Assembly (NCBI GenBank): GCA_027490155.1
Contig: JAIXYP010000062.1
Location: forward strand, 51,391 to 115,390
Reading direction: 5' to 3'
Source of the DNA: Cytophagaceae bacterium
GTDB lineage: Bacteria > Bacteroidota > Bacteroidia > Cytophagales > Flexibacteraceae
Length of the DNA stretch: 64,000 bases
Shown: in pieces, positions 36,598 through 45,234 of the stretch
Position numbering within the stretch: the stretch's first letter is position 1
Layout of the letters: each line of letters starts with the position of its first letter
Made by a program: the position numbers and the translations under genes
Notes under the pieces: generated by a model
Database searches by the model: none
The model's input: the letters and a program-made list of their open reading frames with translations, nothing else
Told to the model about the DNA's origin: nothing

Positions 36598-37125
36598 ATG
36601 GCAACTTACAAAACGCTCTACCTCATGCGCCATGCAGAGGCCGAGCCACAGGATTTTGGCACCGACCATGCCCGTAAGCTCACTAAACATGGCGAGCGGC
36701 AAGCTACCTCCGTCGGCCAACAGCTTTTGGCTAATGCCGCCAAGCCTAGCACCATCATGGTCAGTAACGCCACCCGGACGACTCAGACTACCCAGCTAAT
36801 CCTACCTCAACTCTGGCCAGACGGCAACAAACTGCCACATATTGCCTACCACCTTGCCTTGTACAACTGCAATGTTTCGGCTTTGATGGCCGCTATTGAC
36901 TCCATCCCTGATGCCACCGCCGAGGCCATGATCATTGGCCACAACCCAGCTATTTCTGACGTCATCTATCAGCTCTTAGGCACTCCTACTAATTTGCAGG
37001 TAGCCGAAGTAGTCGGTTTGCGTTGGCAAACGCTTGACATTGAAGAACCTTGGGTATCGGCCGTTAGCGCCAAGCCAACCCTCCTTTGGCATCTTCGCCC
37101 AGTAGCCAATAGCCAATTAAGCTAG
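36598..37125 (+). CDS. SixA-type phosphohistidine phosphatase
   Basis: A 175-residue histidine phosphatase-superfamily protein. It begins with LYLMRHAEAEPQD, the catalytic RHA, followed by DHARKLTKHGERQAT, as in SixA. Later are SNATRTTQTTQLI and IGHNPAISDVIYQL (second catalytic His in GHNP). SixA removes phosphate from histidines of Hpt-type phosphotransfer proteins. An Hpt-bearing protein is encoded at 59033-61006, but no link is shown. The enzyme could instead act on other phosphates. Confidence 0.85.
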   Translation: MATYKTLYLMRHAEAEPQDFGTDHARKLTKHGERQATSVGQQLLANAAKPSTIMVSNATRTTQTTQLILPQLWPDGNKLPHIAYHLALYNCNVSALMAAIDSIPDATAEAMIIGHNPAISDVIYQLLGTPTNLQVAEVVGLRWQTLDIEEPWVSAVSAKPTLLWHLRPVANSQLS

Positions 37126-37351
37126 GGCCTAGGTTGGGTTTAGGCCTGTTTTGGGTGGCCTGCAAAGGTCCGAAAATCCGTCTAATCACCTTATAGATTG
37201 GGAGATAGGCTGGTAAATAGGCCCTTCTCGTTTGGTCGATCCGACTTAATACCTATATTAGCTTTGGCTTAGTCTGGCTTGTATCGGGTTTCCGAGGGCT
37301 AAGCCCTGTACCAAGTCCCCATCTGATTATCATCAGTCTGCCTCGCTAATA

Positions 37352-37798
37352 ATGGATCCTCAATCGCCAAACCCATCACCAACCGAGCGTGTCATCCCGC
37401 CGACAAGGTTAGGTGTCCGGGCAAAACCACTGGCAGAAGCTCCCGAGCCCGACCAGGCCCAAATGCCAAAGGCTGGCAAGCTCTACTATACCATCGGCGA
37501 GGTTGGGCTCCTCCTTGGTGTTAAGCCTACACTGATCAGATTTTGGGAGACCGAGTTCCCGCATATCCGGCCTAAAACCAATAAAAAAGGCGACCGGCGA
37601 TATCGCCAAAATGACATCCAAGCAGTCAAGCTAATCCATCATTTGGTTAAGGAAAAGGGCTATACTCTCCAAGGTGCACGCGACTACATCAACACCAAAC
37701 AACAGCACACCAAACTAGACGTCCTGAACAAACTCAAAGAGATCCGGAAGTTTATGCAGGACCTCCGCGAGCTGTTAGGAACCCCTGCTGGAGACTAG
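37352..37798 (+). CDS. MerR-family transcriptional regulator
   Basis: A 148-residue regulator. The MerR winged helix lies at ~40-115: YTIGEVGLLLGVKPTLIRFW, then EFPHIRPKTNKKGDRRYRQND. The short C-terminus (LQGARDYINTK, then LNKLKEIRKFMQDLREL) is a coiled-coil dimerisation helix. No ligand-binding cysteines are evident, so the inducer is unknown. It precedes an esterase gene on the same strand. Confidence 0.85.
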   Translation: MDPQSPNPSPTERVIPPTRLGVRAKPLAEAPEPDQAQMPKAGKLYYTIGEVGLLLGVKPTLIRFWETEFPHIRPKTNKKGDRRYRQNDIQAVKLIHHLVKEKGYTLQGARDYINTKQQHTKLDVLNKLKEIRKFMQDLRELLGTPAGD

Positions 37799-37883
37799 CA
37801 AATCAGGCTCTGCACCTGCTGCGCCCTTCGCCAAAACGTTTTGTTGCCGTATCTTGCGCTTCATACAGGGCATTTTCCTGAGC

Positions 37884-38819
37884 ATGGCAGGCATACCTGA
37901 GTGCCGCCTAGGCCGATTAGTTGACAATATGCACACAGAAGGTACAGCACCATTTTTCTCCCCACTCCAGAAAGTAACTGCCCCTGATGTGGTCGAGCTC
38001 GTGCAGCACCCTCGGTTGGTCAGCACCACCATGCACCGCAACTGGATCGTGGATGTGTACCTCCCGATTGGCTATCGCCAAAATCAAAATCAAAACTATC
38101 CTTGGCTCATCGCCAATGACGGCCAGGACATGAAGGCAGTCAACCTACGCGCCACCTTGCAGCAGTTGCAGCGTGATGGCCTGATGGAGCCAACGATCGT
38201 CATCGCGATCCATGCCCCACATGATAGACGCCAAGTCTATGGCATCGCTGCTGAGGCGGACTTTAAACAGCGGGGGACTTTGGCTAGTGCCTATTGTCTC
38301 TTCCTAAAGGACGAAATTATTCCGTACCTGATGAAGGAATACCGTGCCAAGCGCGAGGTAGGTGCCATTATGGGCTTTTCACTCGGTGGGTTGCAGGCTT
38401 TTGATATGGCTTGGCACCATCCGGATATCTTTGCGAAGGTGGGTGTCTTTAGCGGATCCTTCTGGTGGCGCCGCAAGGCCTATGAAGATGGTTATCAAGA
38501 CCATGACCGCATCATGCTGGACCTTGTGGCTCGTGGCCATCGGCAGCCGCTCAAGTTCTGGGTACAGGTCGGCACACATGACGAAAGTGCTGACCGTGAC
38601 CAAGACGGCCTCATCGATGCCGTAGGCGACAGCCGTGATCTGGTCAGGCTCCTGACCGCCAAGGGATATGATTTCTGGAACGATATTCGTTATCTGGAAA
38701 TCCCTAATGGGCACCACAACCAAACCACTTGGGCTGAGGTCCTGCCAGACTTTTTGCAATGGGCATTTGGCAGCAGCAAGTCGCAGTATGCTTGGGGGCA
38801 TCAGGCCATGACCAAGTAA
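37884..38819 (+). CDS. Esterase of the enterochelin-esterase-like alpha/beta hydrolase family
   Basis: About 311 residues of alpha/beta hydrolase fold. The nucleophile elbow is IMGFSLGGLQAFDMA (GxSxxG), the acid region is QVGTHDESADRDQDG, and the His lies in NGHHNQTTW. HRNWIVDVYLPIGYR at the N-terminal side is typical of the enterochelin esterase / EsterD group, which hydrolyses ferric-siderophore or other esters. The frame is open to 37854; ATG 37884 or 37929 are likelier than the TTG there. A FecA-like receptor gene begins 151 bases downstream in the same direction, so a role in iron release is possible. Confidence 0.8.
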   Translation: MAGIPECRLGRLVDNMHTEGTAPFFSPLQKVTAPDVVELVQHPRLVSTTMHRNWIVDVYLPIGYRQNQNQNYPWLIANDGQDMKAVNLRATLQQLQRDGLMEPTIVIAIHAPHDRRQVYGIAAEADFKQRGTLASAYCLFLKDEIIPYLMKEYRAKREVGAIMGFSLGGLQAFDMAWHHPDIFAKVGVFSGSFWWRRKAYEDGYQDHDRIMLDLVARGHRQPLKFWVQVGTHDESADRDQDGLIDAVGDSRDLVRLLTAKGYDFWNDIRYLEIPNGHHNQTTWAEVLPDFLQWAFGSSKSQYAWGHQAMTK

Positions 38820-38902
38820 GGTAGGCCCAAAGGTGGGGCCGCCAAAGGTGCAGGCAGTCAAGACTAATTTTCCGGAAAATCAGGTAACAGGGCATTATTG
38901 TC

Positions 38903-38933
38903 TTGTTTCGTAAGCCTATGGCCGATAAGTTTG
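38903..38933 (+). promoter_or_regulatory. Promoter for the FecA-like receptor (TTG-N20-TAAGTTTG)
   Basis: TTG at 38903-38905 and TAAGTTTG at 38926-38933, a good match to the consensus. A start site near 38940 leaves about 30 bases to ATG 38971. It lies between the esterase and receptor genes, so the receptor need not depend on esterase transcription. Confidence 0.6.
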
Positions 38934-38970
38934 CAGCCTTATCTGTAACTAGTCTAAATAAACAATCCTG

Positions 38971-41529
38971 ATGCGCTGCTCCACTTCTCTGCTGATTTTC
39001 CTCACTGTTATTGGTTTGTTGCCCTTCGGCCTGACCATTGCACAGCCTTTGGCCTCAGCAAAGATGGAAATCGCCATGCCAGCCACAGGATTAATCAACC
39101 ATGGACCAGAAGCAGATGATACCCAAGAAAAGGGCGCTTTTGGCGGTGTTGTCCTCAACAAGGATAAGCAGCCACTAGAGGGTATTGCTGTTTACCTAAA
39201 GGGCACCAACTATACTTACGTCACCAATGCGGATGGTACTTTTAGCTTTGCCAACCTGCCATCGGGCACCTATTGGGTAGTATTTGCTTCCATCAATGTG
39301 AAGCCGAGCAGCAAGGTCTTGACCTTATTGGGGGGCCAGAGCATCTCTTGGCAAGTCATTTTGGCCGAGCGATCACACGAGGTAGTCTCGATAGAGGTGA
39401 CCTCTAATCGCTCACGCCCTGGTACACGCCATGCCCTAGGTCAGCTAGCGGATACCGTAGGGACCGCTGTATATGCAGGCAAAAAAACCGAAGTCCTACA
39501 ACTCAGCGACATCGATGCCAACCTAGCCACAAACAACGCCCGCCAGATATTTGCCAAAGTCCCCGGTGTCCATAGCTGGGAAAGTGACGGATCAGGTGTG
39601 CAGGTAGGTGTCAGTACCCGTGGCCTAAGCCCTAACCGCTCGTGGGAGTTTAATGTGCGCCAAAATGGATATGACATCAGCTCAGACCTATTTGGCTATC
39701 CAGAGGCCTATTTCAATCCGCCAATGGAGGCCGTAGAGCGCATAGAGCTCGTCCGTGGATCGGCCAGTTTGCAATACGGCCCACAGTTTGGCGGCCTGCT
39801 TAACTATGTCACTAAACAAGCCCCTAAGGACAAAAAGCTGGGTTTCGAGTCTGTCAACACCGTTGGTGCTTATGGCTTGCTGAACACCCATAATGCCATC
39901 GGTGGCACCAATGGCCGTTGGTCCTACTACGGCTATGCCAACCAACGTATGGGCGAAGGATGGCGCAAAAACAGCCGCAGCAACATCACCAACACCATGG
40001 GGCAAGTAGCCTATCAGGTCAATGACAAACTGCGCATTGGTCTGGACCTCACGTACATGACCTATATCAACCAACAGCCAGGTGGCCTAACCGAAGCCCA
40101 ATTTGCACAAGATCCGCAACAGAGCAACCGTGCCCGCAACTGGTTCAACATCAACTGGCTAGTGCCTGCCCTCACGGCTGACTATACCGTTTCTTCCCGC
40201 ACCAAAATTTCGGTCAAGGCATACGGACTTGTCGGCCAGCGCAATAGCGTGGGCTATACGGCTGCCATCACGGTTCCTGATACGTTTAATGTTGCTGCCA
40301 AAGGCTTTAATGCCCGCACCATAGACCGCGACTGGTATAGCAACGTCGGGGTCGAGGCACGCCTGCTGACCAACTATGACCTGCTGGGCCAAACCCATAG
40401 CCTAGCGACGGGCATCAAATACTACCGTGGCAACACGCGCAGGGTGCAAGGTGCAGGTAGCCGCCTCTCCGACTTTGACCTTGGCGTCACGACCCCAGAC
40501 TATAGCCGTGACCTGCAGTTTGGCATCACGAACTTTGCCGCCTTTGCCGAAAACGTCTTCCGCCTCAGCACCTCGACCACCATCACGCCGGGCATCCGTG
40601 TCGAGCGTATCACGAACACCGGCAGTGGTAGGCTATCTCGCAATTTTGCTACAGGAGTGGACCAATCCATCAATGACGATAGCAAAACTCGGACCTTCGT
40701 CTTGGCCGGATTGGGCCTTGAACAACGCCTATTGCCTAGCATCAGCCTCTATGCCAATGCCAGCCAAGCCTATCGCCCAGTACTATTTAGCGACGTCACC
40801 CCGCCCTCAACTACCGATGTCATCGACGCCAACCTCAAGGATGCCACAGGTTACAATTTAGATGCTGGCCTTCGTGGGTCAGTCTCCAACTGGTTGTCAT
40901 GGGACGTTAGTTACTACTACCTCAACTATGCCAACCGCATAGGCAACCTCGCCCAGCTCAATGACAATGGTAGCAGCTACGTCTTCCGGACCAACCTTGG
41001 CACCACCACCAGCACTGGCCTAGAGGCTTATGGCGAGATTGATTTCTTGGCCCTAGCAGGTCAGGATGCCACTTTAGGAAACCTTTCAGCCTTTGCTTCG
41101 GTGGCAAGCATCGATGCCCGTTACCAAGACTACAAAATCACTTCGGTCGTGGCTGGAGCAGTTACGGAAACCAACCTCAAGGGCAACCGTGTCGAAAACG
41201 CCCCCAACTACATCGGTCGGTATGGCCTCCGGTACAGCTATCATACCGTGTCAGTGACATGGCAGTTTAGCCAAGTCAGCTCTCAGTTTACGGATGCTAC
41301 CAACACCCAAAAGGCCAACGCAGCTGCCACTATTGGCGAGATCCCGGCTTACAGCGTACAGGACCTTAGCGCTAGCTACCAGTTTTTGGCTAGCTACTCG
41401 CTTAAGGCAGGGGTCAACAACCTGACTGACGCCAAGTATTTTACCCGTCGCTCAGGTGGTTACCCTGGCCCCGGCATCTTGCCAGCAGATGGCCGCACTT
41501 GGTATGTGACATTTGGCATCAAGCTTTAG
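38971..41529 (+). CDS. FecA-type TonB-dependent outer-membrane receptor
   Basis: An 852-residue receptor. Signal peptide (to about residue 26), then a carboxypeptidase-regulatory-like domain (GGVVLNKDKQPLEGIAVYL), then a plug domain with NARQIFAKVPGVHSWESDGSG and VSTRGLSPNRSWEFNVRQNG, motifs I know from Fe(III)-dicitrate-type receptors. About 22 barrel strands end in GRTWYVTFGIKL (aromatic end). It would import ferric citrate or a related chelate using TonB energy. No FecR/FecI-like pair is adjacent and no STN signalling domain is seen. Confidence 0.88.
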   Translation: MRCSTSLLIFLTVIGLLPFGLTIAQPLASAKMEIAMPATGLINHGPEADDTQEKGAFGGVVLNKDKQPLEGIAVYLKGTNYTYVTNADGTFSFANLPSGTYWVVFASINVKPSSKVLTLLGGQSISWQVILAERSHEVVSIEVTSNRSRPGTRHALGQLADTVGTAVYAGKKTEVLQLSDIDANLATNNARQIFAKVPGVHSWESDGSGVQVGVSTRGLSPNRSWEFNVRQNGYDISSDLFGYPEAYFNPPMEAVERIELVRGSASLQYGPQFGGLLNYVTKQAPKDKKLGFESVNTVGAYGLLNTHNAIGGTNGRWSYYGYANQRMGEGWRKNSRSNITNTMGQVAYQVNDKLRIGLDLTYMTYINQQPGGLTEAQFAQDPQQSNRARNWFNINWLVPALTADYTVSSRTKISVKAYGLVGQRNSVGYTAAITVPDTFNVAAKGFNARTIDRDWYSNVGVEARLLTNYDLLGQTHSLATGIKYYRGNTRRVQGAGSRLSDFDLGVTTPDYSRDLQFGITNFAAFAENVFRLSTSTTITPGIRVERITNTGSGRLSRNFATGVDQSINDDSKTRTFVLAGLGLEQRLLPSISLYANASQAYRPVLFSDVTPPSTTDVIDANLKDATGYNLDAGLRGSVSNWLSWDVSYYYLNYANRIGNLAQLNDNGSSYVFRTNLGTTTSTGLEAYGEIDFLALAGQDATLGNLSAFASVASIDARYQDYKITSVVAGAVTETNLKGNRVENAPNYIGRYGLRYSYHTVSVTWQFSQVSSQFTDATNTQKANAAATIGEIPAYSVQDLSASYQFLASYSLKAGVNNLTDAKYFTRRSGGYPGPGILPADGRTWYVTFGIKL

Positions 41530-41669
41530 GATGCCCCGTGTCCAGACTGTGCTACCAATAGGGTCGATTTTGCACCACTTAGTTGGGACTGGTTGCCGAT
41601 CAGGTCGCATTTTATGATCGTCCTTCATATCCCACCCAGAGGCCCTATCTTGCACCTAAAATTCAAGCC

Positions 41670-42899
41670 ATGGGGCGCGCCATTCAGTACCAGTATCATC
41701 CGGACCATTTGCACAAAAGCGAACCAACTCGGTTCAGCCAAGAGCAGCTGGCCGATGGGCACCTGATCCTGAACATGGGCCCGCAACACCCTAGCACCCA
41801 TGGTGTTCTTCGGCTAGAGGTCATCACAGATGGCGAGATGGTGGTGGACGTCGTTCCTCATATAGGCTACTTGCACCGCTGTTTCGAAAAACACGCCGAG
41901 TCCCTCCCCTATAACCAGACCATCCCTTATGTGGATCGGACGGACTACCTCAGTGCCATCAACATGGAGCATGCCTACGTCCTAGGGGTCGAGCGCATGA
42001 TGGGCCTTGAAGGGCAACTGCCTAAAAGGGTCGAATACATCAGGGTCTTGGTCGCCGAGCTCAACCGATTGGCATCCCACTTTGTTGCCCTCGGTACTTA
42101 CGGGATGGACATCGGGGCCTTCACGCCATTTCTATGGATGATGCGAGACCGCGAACATATCCTGCGGTTGCTGGAGTGGCTCAGTGGTGCGCGTATGCTC
42201 TATAACTATATCTGGATCGGTGGCCTGTTCTATGACACCCCACGCGGATTTGAAGAGCAAGTTCTGGCCTTCTGCAAACACCTAAAGCCCAAGCTGATCG
42301 AGGTAGAGCGGATCTTGGTGGATAACAGCATCTTCGTCAGCCGTACGGCCAATGTCGGTATCCTTCCGATGCAAACGGCCATAGGCTATGGTGTTACAGG
42401 GCCCATGTTGCGGGGCAGTGGCCTCGCATTTGACATCCGCAGGGCAGATAGCTATAGTGTTTATCCCGAGCTGGAGTTTGACATCCCGATTGGGACGGGG
42501 GCATTGGGTACTCTTGGTGACTGCTGGGATCGTACATGGGTCCGCCTCGCAGAATGCAGAGAGTCCGTCAAGATCATCGAGCAATGTATTGCAGCCCTGA
42601 TGGGACCACATAAACGAAGCCAAGACTTTGATCCGCAAGCACTGTGCCCCAAGAAGATCCGCCCAGCGGCACAAGACCTCTATGCACGAGCAGAAGGGCC
42701 AAGGGGCGAAGCAGGTTTCTGGTTCCGGGTGGATAAAGCCACTGCAGGCAAGTCTGACATACCGTATCGGGTCAAAGCCAGGGCAGCTAGTTTCAGCAAC
42801 CTCAGTGTGCTGCCTACCTTGGCCAAAGGCCACCTCCTTGCTGATCTGATCGCAATTGTCGGTAGCCTTGACTTGGTACTAGGTGATGTGGATCGGTAG
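41670..42899 (+). CDS. nuoD: NADH-quinone oxidoreductase subunit D
   Basis: A 409-residue NuoD, part of the peripheral arm of complex I near the quinone site. It contains LNMGPQHPSTHGVLRLEVI, GYLHRCFEKHAESLPYNQ, PYVDRTDYLSAINMEHAYV and TGPMLRGSGLAFDIRR. The end GSLDLVLGDVDR is the usual C-terminus. ATG 41670 is preferred because the conserved N-terminus starts there; the frame is open to 41583. No other nuo gene lies in the window, unlike the usual operon. It is probably functional. Confidence 0.92.
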   Translation: MGRAIQYQYHPDHLHKSEPTRFSQEQLADGHLILNMGPQHPSTHGVLRLEVITDGEMVVDVVPHIGYLHRCFEKHAESLPYNQTIPYVDRTDYLSAINMEHAYVLGVERMMGLEGQLPKRVEYIRVLVAELNRLASHFVALGTYGMDIGAFTPFLWMMRDREHILRLLEWLSGARMLYNYIWIGGLFYDTPRGFEEQVLAFCKHLKPKLIEVERILVDNSIFVSRTANVGILPMQTAIGYGVTGPMLRGSGLAFDIRRADSYSVYPELEFDIPIGTGALGTLGDCWDRTWVRLAECRESVKIIEQCIAALMGPHKRSQDFDPQALCPKKIRPAAQDLYARAEGPRGEAGFWFRVDKATAGKSDIPYRVKARAASFSNLSVLPTLAKGHLLADLIAIVGSLDLVLGDVDR

Positions 42900-42935
42900 G
42901 GGATGGCCCTACCCGAATTGGGTAGATCTATCAGT

Positions 42936-44252
42936 TTAGTTGATCACTACCAGTTTGCGATAGGTCGTCTCCTTGGTCTGGATCATGACCCAATAGGTGC
43001 CACTTGTCAAAGCCTGTTTTGGGCTTAGCAAAAGTGCATTCCCATCAGCACTGGTGTTTAGCTGGATGGACTGACCTGTAGGGTTGATGAGCTGGGCCTC
43101 AACAGCGGTCGATCCGTCAACCAAACTAGACGCTAACCCTGTTACTCTGAAGGCCTGACCACGTTCGATTGGCATTGGGTAGATGCTTTGCGCACCTAGG
43201 TCGATTGCCTTAGGGCTAGAAACAATAAAGCCCATCGAAGCCGCCGTCATCTTGATCACAGTGCCACTACCAGCCACAGCATAGCCATTACGGTTCAAGT
43301 AGGCCACCGCCACAATCCGGTTGCCATTGCCAGTGATCGGGTTTGGGGCTTGGTTAACCCAGTTGGCAGGCAAGTCAGTTAGGGACTGACCAAAGTTTTT
43401 AGAAAAGTATCCTGAACGACCATAGCCCGCATCCCCAAAGGTCAGGATGGTATCTAGGCTGCCTGCAATGCAGCGCAGGTAGGGTTGTGAGTTGTCACTG
43501 GTTGTGAGCAAGTTCCAAGTTTTGCCGCTATCAGCTGTTACGGATAGCATATTCTTGGCGCCGACACTTACCCCATGTGCGGCATCATAAAAGTAAGATG
43601 CCCATTGTTGGCTGAAGGCAGGCAAGACAACTGGTACATTCGGCAATGAGTCCCATGAGAGGCCACCGTTTTTGGTCCGATAGATGGCTGGAAATCGATT
43701 GGCCCCAAAGCTGCCACCCGTCGCATAGCCTACTAGCGGTGTTGCAAACGTCACACCAAGAAATGATGAAGTGCTTGTTGGGCTCATCGCAACGCTATCC
43801 CAGCTAAGGCCCCCGTTGAAGGTATGGAACAGACCAGAAGGCTCAGCATTTGACGCTACCCAGATATTGTTGCTATTGATCGGCGCAAATGCACGCATCG
43901 TGGACCGATAGGGGTTGGTGGTGCTCGTAAAGGTTACACCACCGTCTAGGCTTTTGTAGAGTTTACGTCGTGTCAGGACTAGCAAGGTGTCTGCCCCCAA
44001 GACTTTGAGCCCCGTGATGGTGTCGGTATTATTAACACCGAGGCTTAGGGTGGACCAGTTGGCTCCGTTGTTGGTGCCTTTGGCTAGTGCCCCCGTCAAC
44101 CCACCGACATAGACTGTGCCGTTGGGGGCAATAGCGACAGCGTTAAGGTTGGCCCTCAGGCCACTATTTAGGACTGTGAATTGCGCTATTGCGGCAAACG
44201 AACCAAGCAAGCCGATGGCCAAGGCCAATGTGAGGCGTAAAGTGTTTTTCAT
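42936..44252 (-). CDS. T9SS secreted protein with Asp-box (BNR/YCF48-like) repeats
   Basis: A 438-residue secreted protein. Start ATG 44252 gives the signal peptide MKNTLRLTLALAIGLLGSFA. The passenger has several Asp-box motifs (SLDGGVTF, TFNGGLSWD, TKNGGLSWD, TADSGKTWN), as in sialidase-fold and YCF48-like beta-propellers. The C-terminal region is weaker than the other sorting domains but has YPMPIERGQAFRVTGL, then LTSGTYWVMIQTKE, ending RKLVVIN. It is a predicted surface propeller of unknown ligand. Confidence 0.8.
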   Translation of the reverse strand: MKNTLRLTLALAIGLLGSFAAIAQFTVLNSGLRANLNAVAIAPNGTVYVGGLTGALAKGTNNGANWSTLSLGVNNTDTITGLKVLGADTLLVLTRRKLYKSLDGGVTFTSTTNPYRSTMRAFAPINSNNIWVASNAEPSGLFHTFNGGLSWDSVAMSPTSTSSFLGVTFATPLVGYATGGSFGANRFPAIYRTKNGGLSWDSLPNVPVVLPAFSQQWASYFYDAAHGVSVGAKNMLSVTADSGKTWNLLTTSDNSQPYLRCIAGSLDTILTFGDAGYGRSGYFSKNFGQSLTDLPANWVNQAPNPITGNGNRIVAVAYLNRNGYAVAGSGTVIKMTAASMGFIVSSPKAIDLGAQSIYPMPIERGQAFRVTGLASSLVDGSTAVEAQLINPTGQSIQLNTSADGNALLLSPKQALTSGTYWVMIQTKETTYRKLVVIN

Positions 44253-44525
44253 GGTGATTCTAAAGTCTGGTACTGTAGTTTTTTGGACCCAAGTTAAGGG
44301 TCTACTTGACGGGCAATGAGGTCCAAGCAAATCAAACTAAAATACTGGTATGATGCAATAAGATTTGGCAAATTTGTTCGATATGCCCTAATTAATTTGG
44401 TCACAGACGAGTCTGGCCATATAATGATACAACCTAATGACTTCACCTTAGGTGGTAGATGACCAATGCCCCCTACTTGATCAACTGATAGAAGACTCTT
44501 TGATACCTATCCCTATAAAAACGGA

Positions 44526-44559
44526 CTACCCCGCCAAAATTCCGGAATTGGCGGGGTAG
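44526..44559 (-). terminator. Strong rho-independent terminator
   Basis: A perfect 12 bp stem CTACCCCGCCAA / TTGGCGGGGTAG around AATTCCGGAA. On the minus strand it is followed by TCCGTTTTTATAG, a T-run. It lies 34 bases downstream of the 49-residue protein gene and should end its transcript. Confidence 0.85.
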
Positions 44560-44592
44560 CATTTCTTTCGCGAAAGGGGTATATGCGTCTGA

Positions 44593-44742
44593 CTAGGCCT
44601 TAGCGGCAAATTCAGCTTTGATAGCATCTACGTCGATGTTCTTGATCACAGGCAACTTGGTGAGTTGCTTGATGCGCTCGACACGGTTAGTGGCGACTGC
44701 ACGATTGCGACGGTCCTTTCTTTTCAGGCGGGTTACGGCCAT
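44593..44742 (-). CDS. Small basic conserved-looking protein (49 aa)
   Basis: A 49-residue protein: MAVTRLKRKDRRNRAVATNR, then VERIKQLTKLPVIKNIDVDA, ending IKAEFAAKA. It is strongly basic at the N-terminus. I have the impression of similar small proteins in other Bacteroidota but know no assigned function. An RNA- or ribosome-associated role would fit the charge; this is inference. It has its own near-consensus promoter at 44808-44837 and a strong terminator after it, as expected of a highly expressed single-gene unit. It is easily missed by gene callers because of its size. Confidence 0.8.
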   Translation of the reverse strand: MAVTRLKRKDRRNRAVATNRVERIKQLTKLPVIKNIDVDAIKAEFAAKA

Positions 44743-44807
44743 GGCTTTGAAAAGTGGGGGTTAATACTGTGTTTATACTACTGGTTGACTGCAAAAATAC
44801 TGGGGCG

Positions 44808-44837
44808 CAAAGATAGAGTAAAAACCCACACTACCAA
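44808..44837 (-). promoter_or_regulatory. Near-consensus promoter (TTG-N19-TATCTTTG) for the 49-aa protein
   Basis: Minus-strand TTG at 44837-44835 and TATCTTTG at 44815-44808, with a 19-base spacer. The transcript would start near 44801, giving a 58-base leader. Confidence 0.7.
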
Positions 44838-45234
44838 CTACTTGTCCAGAAAATGGGTCCACGATAGCTGTCCATCCACCTGCATCAGACCCATCGTACA
44901 CCAATGCTCAGGTCAGGATCTTGGGCCGATCGGTACCGGACAATGGCCGAACTGCACCTATGGACACGATCTGTCTATGCAGTCCGCAAGGCCCTTAGCT
45001 TAATTTAATGTCGCATAAGTCCCGAACAACTGTATTTTGCGTTTTTCTTGCCATAAGTATATTTACAAAGCGCAACTACATGGATGCCGCAGCAATGCGC
45101 TAAATGTGGACTAGGTAAGCACTTGTTTTTGTGTTTCTGATGCTAGATTCCAACGCCTACCGCCACCACCTTGTCTAGTGACGTACTTACCCCTTCCGAA
45201 ATTCTATCCGTTATAGGCCCTCAACTAGGACAAT
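44838..45234. other. Intergenic region before the 45235-47007 lipoprotein
   Basis: No protein, RNA gene or repeat is supported. TATATTTA at about 45057 is one base from a -7 box, but the -33 is not clear. Overlapping short frames look incidental. Confidence 0.4.

Noticed and set aside
37160..37200. A short AAAATCCGTCTAATC stretch resembling the ~148 bp repeat ends
   Set aside because: Only about 15 bases match and no second end was found, so it is not counted as a copy.
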